Origin: Egicoccus sp. AB-alg6-2
GTDB taxonomy: Bacteria > Actinomycetota > Nitriliruptoria > Nitriliruptorales > Nitriliruptoraceae
Direction of reading: 5' to 3'
Assembly (NCBI RefSeq): GCF_041821025.1
Contig: NZ_JBGUAY010000009.1
Location: 86,307-150,306, forward strand
DNA length: 64,000 nt
Below the pieces are notes generated by a model that saw only the letters and a list, made by a program, of their open reading frames with translations, did no database searches and had not been told where the DNA came from. The number at the start of each line of letters is the position of its first letter. Within the stretch, counting starts at the first letter, position 1. The position numbers and the translations under genes are program-made. This document shows, one piece after another, positions 32,724 to 41,519 of the stretch.

Positions 32724-34199
32724 TCAGCCGAGCATGCGCTCGGCGACGGGCATCAGCACGTTGTCCACCAGCACCGCGTTGAACAGCCCGATCGACAGCA
32801 CCGCGACGCCGAGGACGGCGACGGTCCCCACGACGCGGGGGCCGGGCTCGCGCGCAGCGGCGACCACCTCGAGCTCGGGCTCGCGGACGAACACCTGCTC
32901 GAACAGGCGCAGGAAGTAGATCGCCGTCAGCAGGCTCGAGGACACCACGATGGCGAAGACGGCCCAGTTGCCGGTCTCGATGCCTCCCCACACGAGATAG
33001 AACTTGGAGAAGAAGCCGGCCGTTGGCGGGATGCCGACCATCGACAGGCCCATGACGGCGAAGCCGGCCATCGTCCACGGCATCCGTTTGCCGAGCCCGG
33101 CGAACTTCGCGATCGTCTTCAGCCCGGTCTGCTGGATGATGCCGCCGGCCACCAGGAACAGGCCGCTCTTCATCACGGCGTGGTTGAGCACGTGCAGCAG
33201 CGCACCGACCAGCGCGAGCGGGTTGGCGAGCCCGATGCCGACACCGATGTACCCCAGCTGCGCGACGGTGGAGTAGGCGAGCAGACGCTTGAGGTCGGTC
33301 TGCTGGATCGCCAGGATGGAACCCACCAGGATGCCGGCCAGACCGAACCAGGTCAGTGCCGTGCTCACGGGCAGGCCGCGACCGTCGCCGTACGCCGGGC
33401 CGAAGACGTCGAACAGGATCCGGATCAGCCCGTAGGCGCCGGCCTTGACCTGCACGGCCGCCAGCAGGGCCGCCACCCCCGGCGGCGAGTAGCTGTGTGC
33501 GTCCGGCAGCCAGACGTGCAGCGGGAACAACGCCATCTTCAGCGCCAGGCCGATGACGATCAGCGCCATCGCACCCAGGATCGTGGGCGAGTCGGCCAGC
33601 GGCGGGAGCAGCTCGGCCATGTGGGCCATGTTGAGCGTGCCGGTGGAGAAGTACAGGAACCCGACGCCCAGCAGGTACAGGCCGCTGCCGAGGGTGCCCA
33701 GCAGCAGGTAGCGCAGCGACGCCAGCACGCCGCGGTCGCCGCCGAGCGAGACCAGCCCGTAGGTCGCGATGGCGTAGATCTCGAGCATCACGAACAGGTG
33801 GAACAGGTCGCCGCTGAGCACCACACCCGTCAGACCGGTCAGCAGCAGCAGCGTCAACGGGTACAGCGGCGCCCCGCGGGCAGGCCGCAGGTCGAAGGCG
33901 GCCGACACGGGGTAGATGCTGACCAGCAGACCGACGAACGAGATGATGACCGCGAGGTACGCCGACAGCGGGTCGAGGACGTACTCGATGCCGACCGGCG
34001 GCGCCCAACCGCCGAGGTCGTGGGTCATGGCGCCGTCGGGGACCACGCGCACCAGTCCGACGACGGCCAGCATCAGCGAGGAGGCAGTCGACACCACCGC
34101 GATGGCCTGGGCGGCGGCCGGCCGCCACAGCCCCGCGATCGTCGCGACGACCGCACCGAAGAGCAGGGGCAGCAGGATCAGGATCGGAAGGTTGTTCAC
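32724..34199 (-). CDS. mnhD: Mrp-type Na+/H+ antiporter subunit D
   Basis: A 491-residue polytopic protein of the NuoN/MrpD antiporter-core family. LFHLFVMLEIYAIATYGLV holds the TM5-type glutamate, LALKMALFPLHVWLPDAH the TM7 lysine with its P-x-H-x-W-L-P signature, and LAAVQVKAGAYGLIR the next conserved lysine. It is the last gene of the ten-gene operon and overlaps mnhC by four bases (GTGA). It should form part of the ion-translocating membrane complex, exchanging Na+ for H+. Confidence 0.93.
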   Translation of the reverse strand: MNNLPILILLPLLFGAVVATIAGLWRPAAAQAIAVVSTASSLMLAVVGLVRVVPDGAMTHDLGGWAPPVGIEYVLDPLSAYLAVIISFVGLLVSIYPVSAAFDLRPARGAPLYPLTLLLLTGLTGVVLSGDLFHLFVMLEIYAIATYGLVSLGGDRGVLASLRYLLLGTLGSGLYLLGVGFLYFSTGTLNMAHMAELLPPLADSPTILGAMALIVIGLALKMALFPLHVWLPDAHSYSPPGVAALLAAVQVKAGAYGLIRILFDVFGPAYGDGRGLPVSTALTWFGLAGILVGSILAIQQTDLKRLLAYSTVAQLGYIGVGIGLANPLALVGALLHVLNHAVMKSGLFLVAGGIIQQTGLKTIAKFAGLGKRMPWTMAGFAVMGLSMVGIPPTAGFFSKFYLVWGGIETGNWAVFAIVVSSSLLTAIYFLRLFEQVFVREPELEVVAAAREPGPRVVGTVAVLGVAVLSIGLFNAVLVDNVLMPVAERMLG

Positions 34200-34639
34200 G
34201 AGCGCCCACCCTCGTCGTCGGGGTGGGGATCGGGTGCGGTGTCCTCGGTGGGAGCACCGAGCGGTTCGCCGCGGCCGGAGAGGCGGTCGGCGATCACCGC
34301 CTCGTCGAGGGTCCCGTGCACGCGGTACAGCCGTACCAGCAGCGACAGCGCCACGCCGACGACCCCGACGCCGACCACGATGGCGGTCAGGATCAGCAGG
34401 TGTGGCAGCGGGTCGACGTAGGCCAGCGGATCCGACCCGAGCGCGGGATCGATGATGGGCGCCGTCGCGTCGTCCTGGACGCTGCCCTCGATGAAGAACA
34501 GGTAGATCGCCGTCGAGTAGATCGTGAGCCCGATGACCTTCTTGACCAGGTCACCCTTGGCCAGGATCCCGTACAGCCCGATCGCGAGCAGCACGAGCAC
34601 CAGCACGTAGATGTAGCGGGCGAGCAGCAATTCGATCAT
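34196..34639 (-). CDS. mnhC: Mrp-type antiporter subunit C (NuoK-like)
   Basis: A 147-residue membrane protein. The three-helix NuoK/MrpC fold is seen in YIYVLVLVLLAIGLYGILAKG, VIGLTIYSTAIYLFFIEGS and DPLPHLLILTAIVVGVGVVGVALSLLV. The DPLPHLLILTAIVVG text is the MrpC hallmark. A charged C-terminal tail of about 40 residues extends beyond the usual length. Its start and stop overlap mnhB and mnhD. Confidence 0.92.
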   Translation of the reverse strand: MIELLLARYIYVLVLVLLAIGLYGILAKGDLVKKVIGLTIYSTAIYLFFIEGSVQDDATAPIIDPALGSDPLAYVDPLPHLLILTAIVVGVGVVGVALSLLVRLYRVHGTLDEAVIADRLSGRGEPLGAPTEDTAPDPHPDDEGGRS

Positions 34640-35073
34640 CGCGCGCCCCGCCCGGTGATGGTGTCGAAGATCAGCAGCATCGCGCCGAACACGGCCAGCC
34701 CCACCCCGACCTCGACGATCAGGATGCCGAGGTAGCGCACCCGGGCGGGTTCCATGCCGGCGATCTCGACGGCGCCGTAGTCGAGGAAGGCGCCGCCCAC
34801 CAGCAGCGGCACCACCGCGACGAACAGGAACAGCAGCATCCCGATGCCAGCCGACAGCGGTCCGGCCGCCGGCGGGAAGATGCGGTAGGCGAGGCGCTCG
34901 TCGAGGGTGAGCCGCGGCAGGATCGCGCCAACCGCGACGAACACCCCGCCGGCGAACCCGCCGCCGGGCCCGTAGTGGCCGTGCGCGATCACGTACAGGC
35001 CGAACAGCGCGATGAACGGGCTCGCGACGGCGCAGATGACGCGGACGACCTCGGAGGGGTAGGAGCCGGTCAT
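34636..35073 (-). CDS. mnhB: Mrp-type antiporter subunit B (MnhB domain)
   Basis: A 145-residue membrane protein. ASPFIALFGLYVIAHGHYGPGGGFAGGVFVAVGAILPRL is the MnhB signature (HGHxxPGGGFxGG), followed by hydrophobic helices. In the neighbouring operon this domain is fused to MrpA; here it is a separate gene. It overlaps its neighbours at ATGA junctions on both sides. Confidence 0.92.
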   Translation of the reverse strand: MTGSYPSEVVRVICAVASPFIALFGLYVIAHGHYGPGGGFAGGVFVAVGAILPRLTLDERLAYRIFPPAAGPLSAGIGMLLFLFVAVVPLLVGGAFLDYGAVEIAGMEPARVRYLGILIVEVGVGLAVFGAMLLIFDTITGRGAR

Positions 35074-35675
35074 CGCCGTTCCTCCCCGCCGTCGGTGGCG
35101 TCGGGCACGATCTGCGGATCGGTGGAGCCGGTCTCGTCCTCCTCGTCACCGCCGCGGCGGATCAGCACCAGGGCGGCGGCGAGCGCGGCCGTGACGATGA
35201 CCAGCGTCTCGCCGAGCGTGTCCTGGGAGCGGTAGTCGGCCAGGATCGCGGTCACGACGTTGGGGGTCTGCGTCTGCTCGAGGGATCCCTCGATGTAGGC
35301 GGTCGCGACGCCGCGGTGGGCGGGGGCGTCGGGGTCACCGCGGTCGGGCAGGTCCACGCTGGCGTAGAGCATCAGGCCGACGAACCCGACGATCAGCGGG
35401 ATGACGACGAGGCGCCGGCGGGGGTCGGTCCGCGGTTCGGAGCGGCGCGTGGTCGCCAGGATCGCCGCGATGAACAGCACGCCGGTCAGACCCGCGCCGA
35501 GCGCCGCCTCGACGAGCGCGACGTCGAGCGCCGACAGCCCGGCGAACAGCAGGGCCGCGAACAGGCTGTAGGCCGACAGCAGCGCCGTGGCCGCCAGCAG
35601 GTCCTTCACGTGCAGGGCCAGGATCGCGGTCGCGATCAGGGTGACGAACAGCAGGATGTCGAGAGGGACGATCAC
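35070..35675 (-). CDS. Detached MrpA C-terminal domain (MbhD/MbhE-like)
   Basis: A 201-residue membrane protein. The first 80 residues (KDLLAATALLSAYSLFAALL, ALGAGLTGVLFIAAI) match the DUF4040/MbhD part of MrpA. The end (VVTAILADYRSQDTLGETLVIVTAALAAALVLI) parallels the MrpA segment VVNTILVDFRALDTLGEITVLAV in the upstream operon. It therefore supplies as a separate chain what MrpA carries internally. An acidic cytoplasmic tail ends the protein. The GTG start overlaps the mnhG stop. Confidence 0.85.
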   Translation of the reverse strand: MIVPLDILLFVTLIATAILALHVKDLLAATALLSAYSLFAALLFAGLSALDVALVEAALGAGLTGVLFIAAILATTRRSEPRTDPRRRLVVIPLIVGFVGLMLYASVDLPDRGDPDAPAHRGVATAYIEGSLEQTQTPNVVTAILADYRSQDTLGETLVIVTAALAAALVLIRRGGDEEDETGSTDPQIVPDATDGGEERR

Positions 35676-36043
35676 GGCTGCGCCTCCTCGTCGGTGGTCG
35701 GACCGCTGTGGAGGGCCTGGCCGATCTCGTCGTCGGCGGCCTGCTGGCCCACGGTCTGGACCGGCAGCGCGCCGGCGCGGTGCGCGGCCCGGATCAGGGC
35801 GTGTACGGCGGTCGGGTTCAGGATCAGCGAGGCGATCAGGACGAACGCGAGCCGGAAGGCGGCGTCGATCTGCAGCTCGGGACGCAGCAGCAAACCGCCG
35901 AAGAGCAGCAGGAGCCCCAGCGTCTCGGACTTCGCGACCGCGTGGGCGCGGGTGTACAGGTCGGGCAGCTTGAGCAGTCCGAGGGTGGAGGCGACCAGGA
36001 AGACCATCCCGATCACGATCAGCACGCTGGAGACGACGATCAT
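35672..36043 (-). CDS. mnhG: Mrp-type antiporter subunit G
   Basis: A 123-residue protein with the PhaG/MnhG pattern: an N-terminal helix VLIVIGMVFLVASTLGLLKLPDLYTRAHAVAKSETLG, then LLLFGGLLL and a third helix. LPDLYTRxHAxxKxxTLG is the family signature. It is a small membrane subunit of the antiporter complex. It overlaps mnhF and the MbhD-like gene by four bases each. Confidence 0.92.
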   Translation of the reverse strand: MIVVSSVLIVIGMVFLVASTLGLLKLPDLYTRAHAVAKSETLGLLLLFGGLLLRPELQIDAAFRLAFVLIASLILNPTAVHALIRAAHRAGALPVQTVGQQAADDEIGQALHSGPTTDEEAQP

Positions 36044-36333
36044 CGGCGGTCCCCCTTCCGCTCGCCGCCGCGCCCCTCGAAGTAGCGGCCGAGGGCGATG
36101 GGGAGCAGGAACGCCAGCAACATGAAGCCCAGGGCGATGTCGAGGAAGAACCCGGGCCGGCCGAGCGCGAAACCGAGCACGACGATGACCACGACCCCGT
36201 TGACCGACACGAGGGCGACGGCGACGAGCCGGTCGAACACGGTCGGGCCGGACCAGACGCGGACGAGTCCGGCGACGATGAGCAGCGCGACGACCAGCAG
36301 GACGCCGACCAGGAACAGGCTGAGGTCGGCCAT
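36040..36333 (-). CDS. mnhF: Mrp-type antiporter subunit F
   Basis: A 97-residue, three-helix protein. VRVWSGPTVFDRLVAVALVSVNGVVVIVVLGFALG is the MnhF signature (R-x-x-x-G-P-T-x-x-D-R), followed by DIALGFMLLAFLLPIALGRYF. The ATG overlaps the mnhE stop by one base. The C-terminus is basic. Confidence 0.9.
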   Translation of the reverse strand: MADLSLFLVGVLLVVALLIVAGLVRVWSGPTVFDRLVAVALVSVNGVVVIVVLGFALGRPGFFLDIALGFMLLAFLLPIALGRYFEGRGGERKGDRR

Positions 36334-36902
36334 CACGGTGCCTCGCTGAGGTCGGGGTCGCGTGGCGGTTCCAGGCGCGGCTCCTCCCACCGCAGCTGCG
36401 GGGGGTCGTCGGGTGGGTCGCCGAAGATCCTCGCGATCCGCCGCTGCGTCGCGGCGTTGGCCAGGTCCGCGACGGCCGTGGGGGTGAAGGCGTGGACGGT
36501 GAACTCGGCTCCGTCGACGTCGAGGGTCATCGTCCCGGGCACCATCGTGATCGAGGTGGCCAGCATGGTCCGTGCCGCCGGGCTCGACAGGTTGGTGCGG
36601 AAGCGGACCACACCCGGCCGCGGGGGGACGCGCGGGTCGAGCACGATGTGGGCGATGTGCACGCCCGCCGCGGGCAGACGGGTGAGCAACCAGCCGACGT
36701 AGAGGAGCAGGTAGCCGACGTGCACGTGACGGCGGGTCTTCGCGGCACCGAGGACCGCGTCCAGCAGCGGCAGGCTGTACCAGGTCACGACGGCGGCCGA
36801 GACGACACCGAGCACCAGGAACAGCGGGTCGAGGCGCCACGACAGCAGCAGCCAGAAGGCCAGCATGGTGACGAACAGCACGAGGGTGCGCAGCGATCTC
36901 AT
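36333..36902 (-). CDS. mnhE: Mrp-type antiporter subunit E
   Basis: A 189-residue subunit. Two N-terminal helices (FVTMLAFWLLLSW, PLFLVLGVVSAAVVTWY) precede the soluble MnhE domain with ARTMLATSITMVPGTMTLDVDGAEFTVHAF, where S-I-T-x-x-P-G-T is the signature. The C-terminal 40 residues are rich in Pro, Asp and Arg. It overlaps mnhF and the large antiporter-core gene by one base at each side. Confidence 0.92.
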   Translation of the reverse strand: MRSLRTLVLFVTMLAFWLLLSWRLDPLFLVLGVVSAAVVTWYSLPLLDAVLGAAKTRRHVHVGYLLLYVGWLLTRLPAAGVHIAHIVLDPRVPPRPGVVRFRTNLSSPAARTMLATSITMVPGTMTLDVDGAEFTVHAFTPTAVADLANAATQRRIARIFGDPPDDPPQLRWEEPRLEPPRDPDLSEAP

Positions 36903-38647
36903 CAGCGGACCACGCTCACGACGAGGACGAGGACGGCGGCGGCGAGCAGGACCGAGCCGAGGGTCCAGGTCGCCGCGACCGGCGGGGGACCGCCCGGCTC
37001 GCGCTGGGCGGTGCGTGCGAGCACCGCCGTGCGGGCCCGCACCAGCGGGCCGCGGACCGCGGGTTCGGCCGGCGCGGGCCGGTCGACCGGGTCGCGCCGG
37101 TGCCTCGCCCTGCTCGCGGTGTCCCGGACCAGGAGCGGCAGCCGCCGGTACAGCCAATCGGTATCGACGGTGACCATCGCCTTGGCGTGCAACTGGCCGA
37201 GGAGCAGGAAGAACGCCAGCGCGGTGAACACCAGGATCTGGCTCTTCTCGAGCACCTTGCCGACCGAGTACGCCTGGTAGTCGACCGGGAACGGCAGCAG
37301 GTCGTAGAGCAGGTTCGGGAACAGCCCGATGCCGAAGTTGAGCACCGCACTGAGGCCCATGGCCGCGATCATGGCGCGCGGCACGGCTCCCACGTGGATG
37401 TGGTGCCCCTCCTCGTTGGTGCGTGGGCCGACGCCGTCGTGGCCGAACCAGGCCCCGTACGGCAACTTGAGGCCGGTGTGGAGGAACGTTCCGACCGAGG
37501 CGATCTGCAGCAGGATGACGAGCCAGATGCGCTCGTCGACGTAGGCACCCTCGACGACCAGTTCCTTCGCGACGAACCCGCTGAAGAACGGCACCGACGA
37601 GATCGAGGCAGCACCGACGAGGTAGAGGACCAGGACGGTGCGCATGCGGTTGGCGATGCCACCCAGCGCCGACATCTTGGAACGCCCCGTCGCGTAGATG
37701 ACCGCGCCGGCCCCCATGAGCAGCAGGCCCTTGTAGAGGATGTGGGCGAAGGCGTGGGCGGTGGCGCCGTTGATCGCGAGCTGGGTCCCGATGCCGACGC
37801 CGGCGACCATGTAGCCGACCTGGCTGATGATGTGGTAGCCGAGCAGGCGCCGGATGTCGTTCTCGAGCACGGCGTACACGACGCCGTACAGCGCCATGAA
37901 GATGCCGAGCCAGACCAGCACCTCCCAACCGGCGAACCCGCGGGCCAGCGCGTAGACCGCGGCCTTGGTCGTGTAGGCCGACAGGAACACGGTGCCGGCG
38001 ATCGTCGCCTCGGGGTAGGCGTCCGGCAGCCAGGCGTGCAGCGGGGGGACCGCCGCCGAGATCAGGCAGGCGAGCAGGATCAGGACGCCGCCGGTCGACA
38101 CGTCGAACCCGCTGAACGTCAGCGACCCGGTGGCGGTGTAGTGCCACACGATGCCGGCCAGCAGCAGCTTGCCGCCCAGCACGTGCATGTAGAGGTAGCG
38201 CATGCCGGCCCGGCCGGCGAGGGGGGCGCGACGGGCGAGCACCACGAAGGTGCTCGCAATCGCCTTGATCTCCCAGAACACGAAGAAGGTGATCAGGTCG
38301 CCGGCGAACACCACGCCCATCGCCGCACCGGCGTAGGCGAGCGCGGAGGAGCGCTCGCCACGGCTCATGGTCGGCAGCCCGTAGATCCCGGCGATGACGG
38401 CCGCGATGCCGAAGATGACCCCGAACGGCCGAGCGAGCCCGTCGACCCGCAGCAGCTCGAGCTGCCAGGCGAACCAGCCCGCTTCGACGCTGGTGCCGAG
38501 TTCCAGGCCGGCGAGCGCCGCCAGCGACAACAGCGGCGCGACGATCAACAGGACCTGTCCCACCACCCGCGGAACGAATCGCACGACCACGGCGGCCAGC
38601 AGCAGCGGCAGCGCTGGGTGCAGGAGGAGCGGGTTGTCAGCCACCAC
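36902..38647 (-). CDS. Antiporter-core subunit D homologue lacking the TM7 lysine
   Basis: A 581-residue NuoL/NuoM/MrpD-family protein with many membrane helices. FFVFWEIKAIAS keeps the TM5-type glutamate and FLSAYTTKAAVYALAR the TM8 lysine. In the segment ISAAVPPLHAWLPDAYPEA, however, a Ser stands where the TM7 lysine sits in the other four antiporter-core proteins of this window. A long basic linker and a final hydrophobic helix extend the C-terminus. It probably belongs to the same membrane complex, but its ion pathway may differ. It starts at GTG 38645-38647 (another GTG follows directly), overlapping the 78-residue gene by 11 bases. Confidence 0.88.
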   Translation of the reverse strand: MVADNPLLLHPALPLLLAAVVVRFVPRVVGQVLLIVAPLLSLAALAGLELGTSVEAGWFAWQLELLRVDGLARPFGVIFGIAAVIAGIYGLPTMSRGERSSALAYAGAAMGVVFAGDLITFFVFWEIKAIASTFVVLARRAPLAGRAGMRYLYMHVLGGKLLLAGIVWHYTATGSLTFSGFDVSTGGVLILLACLISAAVPPLHAWLPDAYPEATIAGTVFLSAYTTKAAVYALARGFAGWEVLVWLGIFMALYGVVYAVLENDIRRLLGYHIISQVGYMVAGVGIGTQLAINGATAHAFAHILYKGLLLMGAGAVIYATGRSKMSALGGIANRMRTVLVLYLVGAASISSVPFFSGFVAKELVVEGAYVDERIWLVILLQIASVGTFLHTGLKLPYGAWFGHDGVGPRTNEEGHHIHVGAVPRAMIAAMGLSAVLNFGIGLFPNLLYDLLPFPVDYQAYSVGKVLEKSQILVFTALAFFLLLGQLHAKAMVTVDTDWLYRRLPLLVRDTASRARHRRDPVDRPAPAEPAVRGPLVRARTAVLARTAQREPGGPPPVAATWTLGSVLLAAAVLVLVVSVVR

Positions 38648-38873
38648 GCAGGTCCTCCTGGACGTCGGGGGCGACGTCGTGCTCGTAGTAGCCCTCGGGC
38701 CGTTCGAGCAGACGCTTGCCGATCCACTTGGAGACCACGACGATGACGACGCAGCCGCCGAAGCCGATCAGCGCGCCGTAGCCCGGGAAGCGGGCGTACT
38801 GGACCACGAGGTCGAGCGCGACGACCACCACCAGCGCGATGCCGGTGATCACCCACAACCGCCTGGTGTTCAT
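38637..38873 (-). CDS. Small two-helix membrane protein of the Mrp operon, unknown
   Basis: A 78-residue protein. Helix 1 is LWVITGIALVVVVALDLVVQY and helix 2 is ALIGFGGCVVIVVVSKWIGKRLL, followed by an acidic, cytoplasmic-type tail (EGYYEHDVAPDVQEDL). I do not recognise it as a standard Mrp subunit (not B, C, E, F or G). It overlaps the genes on both sides (ATGA upstream, 11 bases downstream), so it is clearly part of the operon. Confidence 0.85.
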   Translation of the reverse strand: MNTRRLWVITGIALVVVVALDLVVQYARFPGYGALIGFGGCVVIVVVSKWIGKRLLERPEGYYEHDVAPDVQEDLRGG

Positions 38874-40360
38874 CGTCCCCCTCCGGTGACCGAACCGGCC
38901 ACCTCGCCGGCGATCGAGTAGATCCCACCGAGGTCGCCGAGGCCGAGCAGCAGGCCCACGACGGCGGTCACGCACAGCGGCACCACCATCAGCGGCGAGG
39001 CCTCGCCGTGGGGGTGCGCACGGGCGTCGTCGGAGAGCGGCTTGAAGAAGGCGCGGTAGACGACGGGGAACAGGTAGCCGGCGGTGAACAGGCCGCTGCC
39101 GGCGATGAGTGCGGCGTACACCTGCTGGTCGGCGTCGAGGGCGCCGAGGGTGAGATACCACTTGCTGACGAACCCGCCCATCGGTGGCAGGGCGGCCAGC
39201 CCGTACGAGGCGAGCGCGAACGCGGCCATGGTGTAGGGCATGCGCCGGCCGATGCCGTCGAGTTCGCTGACGTAGTCCTTGTGGGCCGCGATGTGGATGG
39301 CGCCGGCGCAGAAGAACAGGGTGATCTTGAGGATGCCGTGGTTGACGATGTGCAGCAGGCCGCCCTCGTAGGCGGTCGGCGACAGCAGCGAGAACCCGAG
39401 CACGATGAACGCGAGGTGGGCGATGGTGGAGAACGCCAGCCGTCGCTTCAGGTGGTCCTGACGCAACGCGACCACCGACGCGACCGCGATGGTGGTGCCG
39501 GCGACGACCGAGAGCCAGCCCTGCACGCCGAGGTCGAGCAGCACGTCGGGGCCGAGGACGAACCCGATGACGCGGCCGAAGGCGAACACGCCGGCCTTGA
39601 CGACGGCGACGGCGTGGAGCAGGGCGCTGACCGGCGTCGGGGCGACCATCGCGGCCGGCAGCCAGCGGTGCACCGGCATCAGGCCGCTCTTGGTGGCGAA
39701 CCCGGCCGCGAACAGGGCGAACACCAGCACCGTCAGGCCGGTGCCCATGGTGTCGCCGACCAGCCCGCCGGGTGTGAACGCGAGGTCACCGACGTTGGCG
39801 TACACCAGCAGCGTGGCGGCCAGGACCAGGACGCCACCCGAGAGCAGCACCCCGAGGTAGAGCCGACCGGCCGCGATCGCCTTCGCGTCACCCTTGTGGG
39901 TGACCAGGGGATAGGTCGCGATCGTGAGCAGCTCGTAGAAGACGAAGAACGTGAACAGGTCGCCGGCGAAGGCGACGCCGAACGCGGTCGCGAGGCACAA
40001 CGCGTAGAAGGCGTAGAAGCGGGTCTGGTTGGCGGCGCCGTCGCCACGCATGTACCCGATGGCGTACGAGCCGGCGAGCACCCACAGGAACGCCGCCAGC
40101 AGCGCGAACAGCATGCCCATGCCGTCGGCCCGCAGCGACAACTCCACGCCGGGCACGAGCCTCCCGAGCGAGGTGGTCGGGACGTCCCCGGCGAGGACGC
40201 TCGGCACCAGGGAGACGACGACGCCGAAGGTGACGACCGCACCCACCACGAGCAGGGCATCGCGCAGCGCAGGAAGTCGTCGCGCCAGCACGATGGCGAT
40301 GGCGGTCACGACCGGCACGCCGACAGCGGCGAGCGGCAGCAGGGAAGCCTGGGGGCTCAT
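38870..40360 (-). CDS. Antiporter-core subunit D homologue (NuoN/MrpD-like), first operon gene
   Basis: A 496-residue polytopic protein. LFTFFVFYELLTIATYPLV carries the TM5 glutamate, FATKSGLMPVHRWLPAAM the TM7 lysine and P-x-H-x-W-L-P motif, and LLHAVAVVKAGVFAFGRV the following lysine. ATG 40360 is chosen because GGAGG lies just upstream and the preceding codons are Pro/Ser/Cys noise. It opens the ten-gene operon, with 210 bases of promoter-sized space behind it. Confidence 0.9.
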   Translation of the reverse strand: MSPQASLLPLAAVGVPVVTAIAIVLARRLPALRDALLVVGAVVTFGVVVSLVPSVLAGDVPTTSLGRLVPGVELSLRADGMGMLFALLAAFLWVLAGSYAIGYMRGDGAANQTRFYAFYALCLATAFGVAFAGDLFTFFVFYELLTIATYPLVTHKGDAKAIAAGRLYLGVLLSGGVLVLAATLLVYANVGDLAFTPGGLVGDTMGTGLTVLVFALFAAGFATKSGLMPVHRWLPAAMVAPTPVSALLHAVAVVKAGVFAFGRVIGFVLGPDVLLDLGVQGWLSVVAGTTIAVASVVALRQDHLKRRLAFSTIAHLAFIVLGFSLLSPTAYEGGLLHIVNHGILKITLFFCAGAIHIAAHKDYVSELDGIGRRMPYTMAAFALASYGLAALPPMGGFVSKWYLTLGALDADQQVYAALIAGSGLFTAGYLFPVVYRAFFKPLSDDARAHPHGEASPLMVVPLCVTAVVGLLLGLGDLGGIYSIAGEVAGSVTGGGR

Positions 40361-40570
40361 GGGCCTCCGGGAGCACGAACACGGCGACGGGGGAGAGCAC
40401 ATCCCGAGGCCGGCGAGGAACGGCCTGGGCGCGTCCCGCGCCGTTCTCGTGGCGTGGGACCGGGATGTCGCGAGGGTGTTCGAGACTACTGAAGGCGCCG
40501 GACGGCGCGAACCGACCGGCTACCCCGATGGCCGTATTTCGGCCCTGCGAGGCAAACTTTCATCGAAGCT

Positions 40571-40924
40571 TCAGCCGATCTCGGCCTCGTGCGGTCGCTC
40601 GACGAAGCCCTGCAGCTCGTCGGTGACGGTCCCGTCCCACAACGGGGCGCCGGCGCGATAGGCGGCACGCCCGATCACGTGTCCGGCGACGGGCGCGGTC
40701 GCGAACTGCAGCACGACGGCGATCGTCATCTTGACGGCCGCCTCGGTCGTGCCGATGACGCAGGCGGTCCCGGCCAGGACCAGGGCGATCCCGAGGCCTG
40801 CCGCCTTGGTCGCGGCGTTGGAGCGCGTGAACACGTCCGGGAACCGGAGCAGTCCCACCGCGCCGAGCAGTACCAGCAGGATGCCGAGCCCGAGCAGGCA
40901 GGCGCCGATGACGTCGAGGATCAC
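40571..40924 (-). CDS. mrpG: Mrp antiporter subunit G
   Basis: A 117-residue protein of the PhaG/MnhG type: LLGLGILLVLLGAVGLLRFPDVFTRSNAATKAAGLGIALVLAG. FPDVFTRxNAATKxxxLG matches the signature. It ends the compact Mrp operon; after it come 210 bases before the start of the second Mrp operon. That gap contains a short GGCCG-ATAAA-type hairpin (40530-40544), which is too weak to call a terminator. Confidence 0.9.
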   Translation of the reverse strand: MILDVIGACLLGLGILLVLLGAVGLLRFPDVFTRSNAATKAAGLGIALVLAGTACVIGTTEAAVKMTIAVVLQFATAPVAGHVIGRAAYRAGAPLWDGTVTDELQGFVERPHEAEIG

Positions 40925-41178
40925 GAGTCACGCCTCCCGACGAGCGCTCCGAGGGCGATGGTGGCGAGGAACCCGAGCAACGTGGCGATCAGGATCACGT
41001 CGAGGAACTCCTCGTAGGTGGTCCGCAGCGTCAGCAGGGCGATGGCTCCGACGATGGCGTAGAGGCACACGTCCGCGGCCAACGCCCGATCGGCGACGCT
41101 GGGCCCGCGCACGGCGCGGACGAGTGCGAGCGCGAACGACAGTGCCAGGCCGGCGAGGCCGAGGTCGAGCAGGGTCAT
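40921..41178 (-). CDS. mrpF: Mrp antiporter subunit F
   Basis: An 85-residue, three-helix protein. VRAVRGPSVADRALAADVCLYAIVGAIALL carries the MnhF R-x-x-x-G-P-x-x-x-D-R signature, and the C-terminal helix is DVILIATLLGFLATIALGALVG. It overlaps mrpE and mrpG by four bases each. Confidence 0.9.
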   Translation of the reverse strand: MTLLDLGLAGLALSFALALVRAVRGPSVADRALAADVCLYAIVGAIALLTLRTTYEEFLDVILIATLLGFLATIALGALVGRRDS

Positions 41179-41519
41179 CGCATGGCCTTCAGCAGGGTGC
41201 GTTCGAGCTTGGCGATGTCGGCGAGGAACGCCGTACGCGTGGTGTAGTAGAGGGTGTGGACGTACAGGTCGCGGTTGTCCTCGTCGACCTCGAGGCTGAG
41301 CGTGCCCGGGGTCATCGTGATCATGTTGGCCAGCAACGTGGTCTCGGCGTTGGTGCGGGTGTTGGTCGGGACCCGCACGATCGCGGGGGTGAGCCCGAGT
41401 CCGGGGGTCATGACCTCCCAGGCGACACGGACGTTGGACAGCACCAGCGCCCACAGGAACACCAGGACGGCCCAGACGATCCAGGGCAGGCGACGGACCA
41501 GATGCAGGGCCCGGCTCAC
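41175..41519 (-). CDS. mrpE: Mrp antiporter subunit E
   Basis: A 114-residue short form of MnhE. One hydrophobic segment (IVWAVLVFLWALVLSNVRVAW) precedes ETTLLANMITMTPGTLSLEV, where M-I-T-x-x-P-G-T is the signature. It is about 75 residues shorter than the MnhE of the other operon because it lacks one N-terminal helix and the Pro-rich tail. GTG start, overlapping mrpD. Confidence 0.9.
   Translation of the reverse strand: MSRALHLVRRLPWIVWAVLVFLWALVLSNVRVAWEVMTPGLGLTPAIVRVPTNTRTNAETTLLANMITMTPGTLSLEVDEDNRDLYVHTLYYTTRTAFLADIAKLERTLLKAMR

Noticed and set aside
40530..40544. Short GGCCG/CGGCC hairpin between the two Mrp operons as terminator
   Set aside because: Only five base pairs and no U tract. 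It could be chance.
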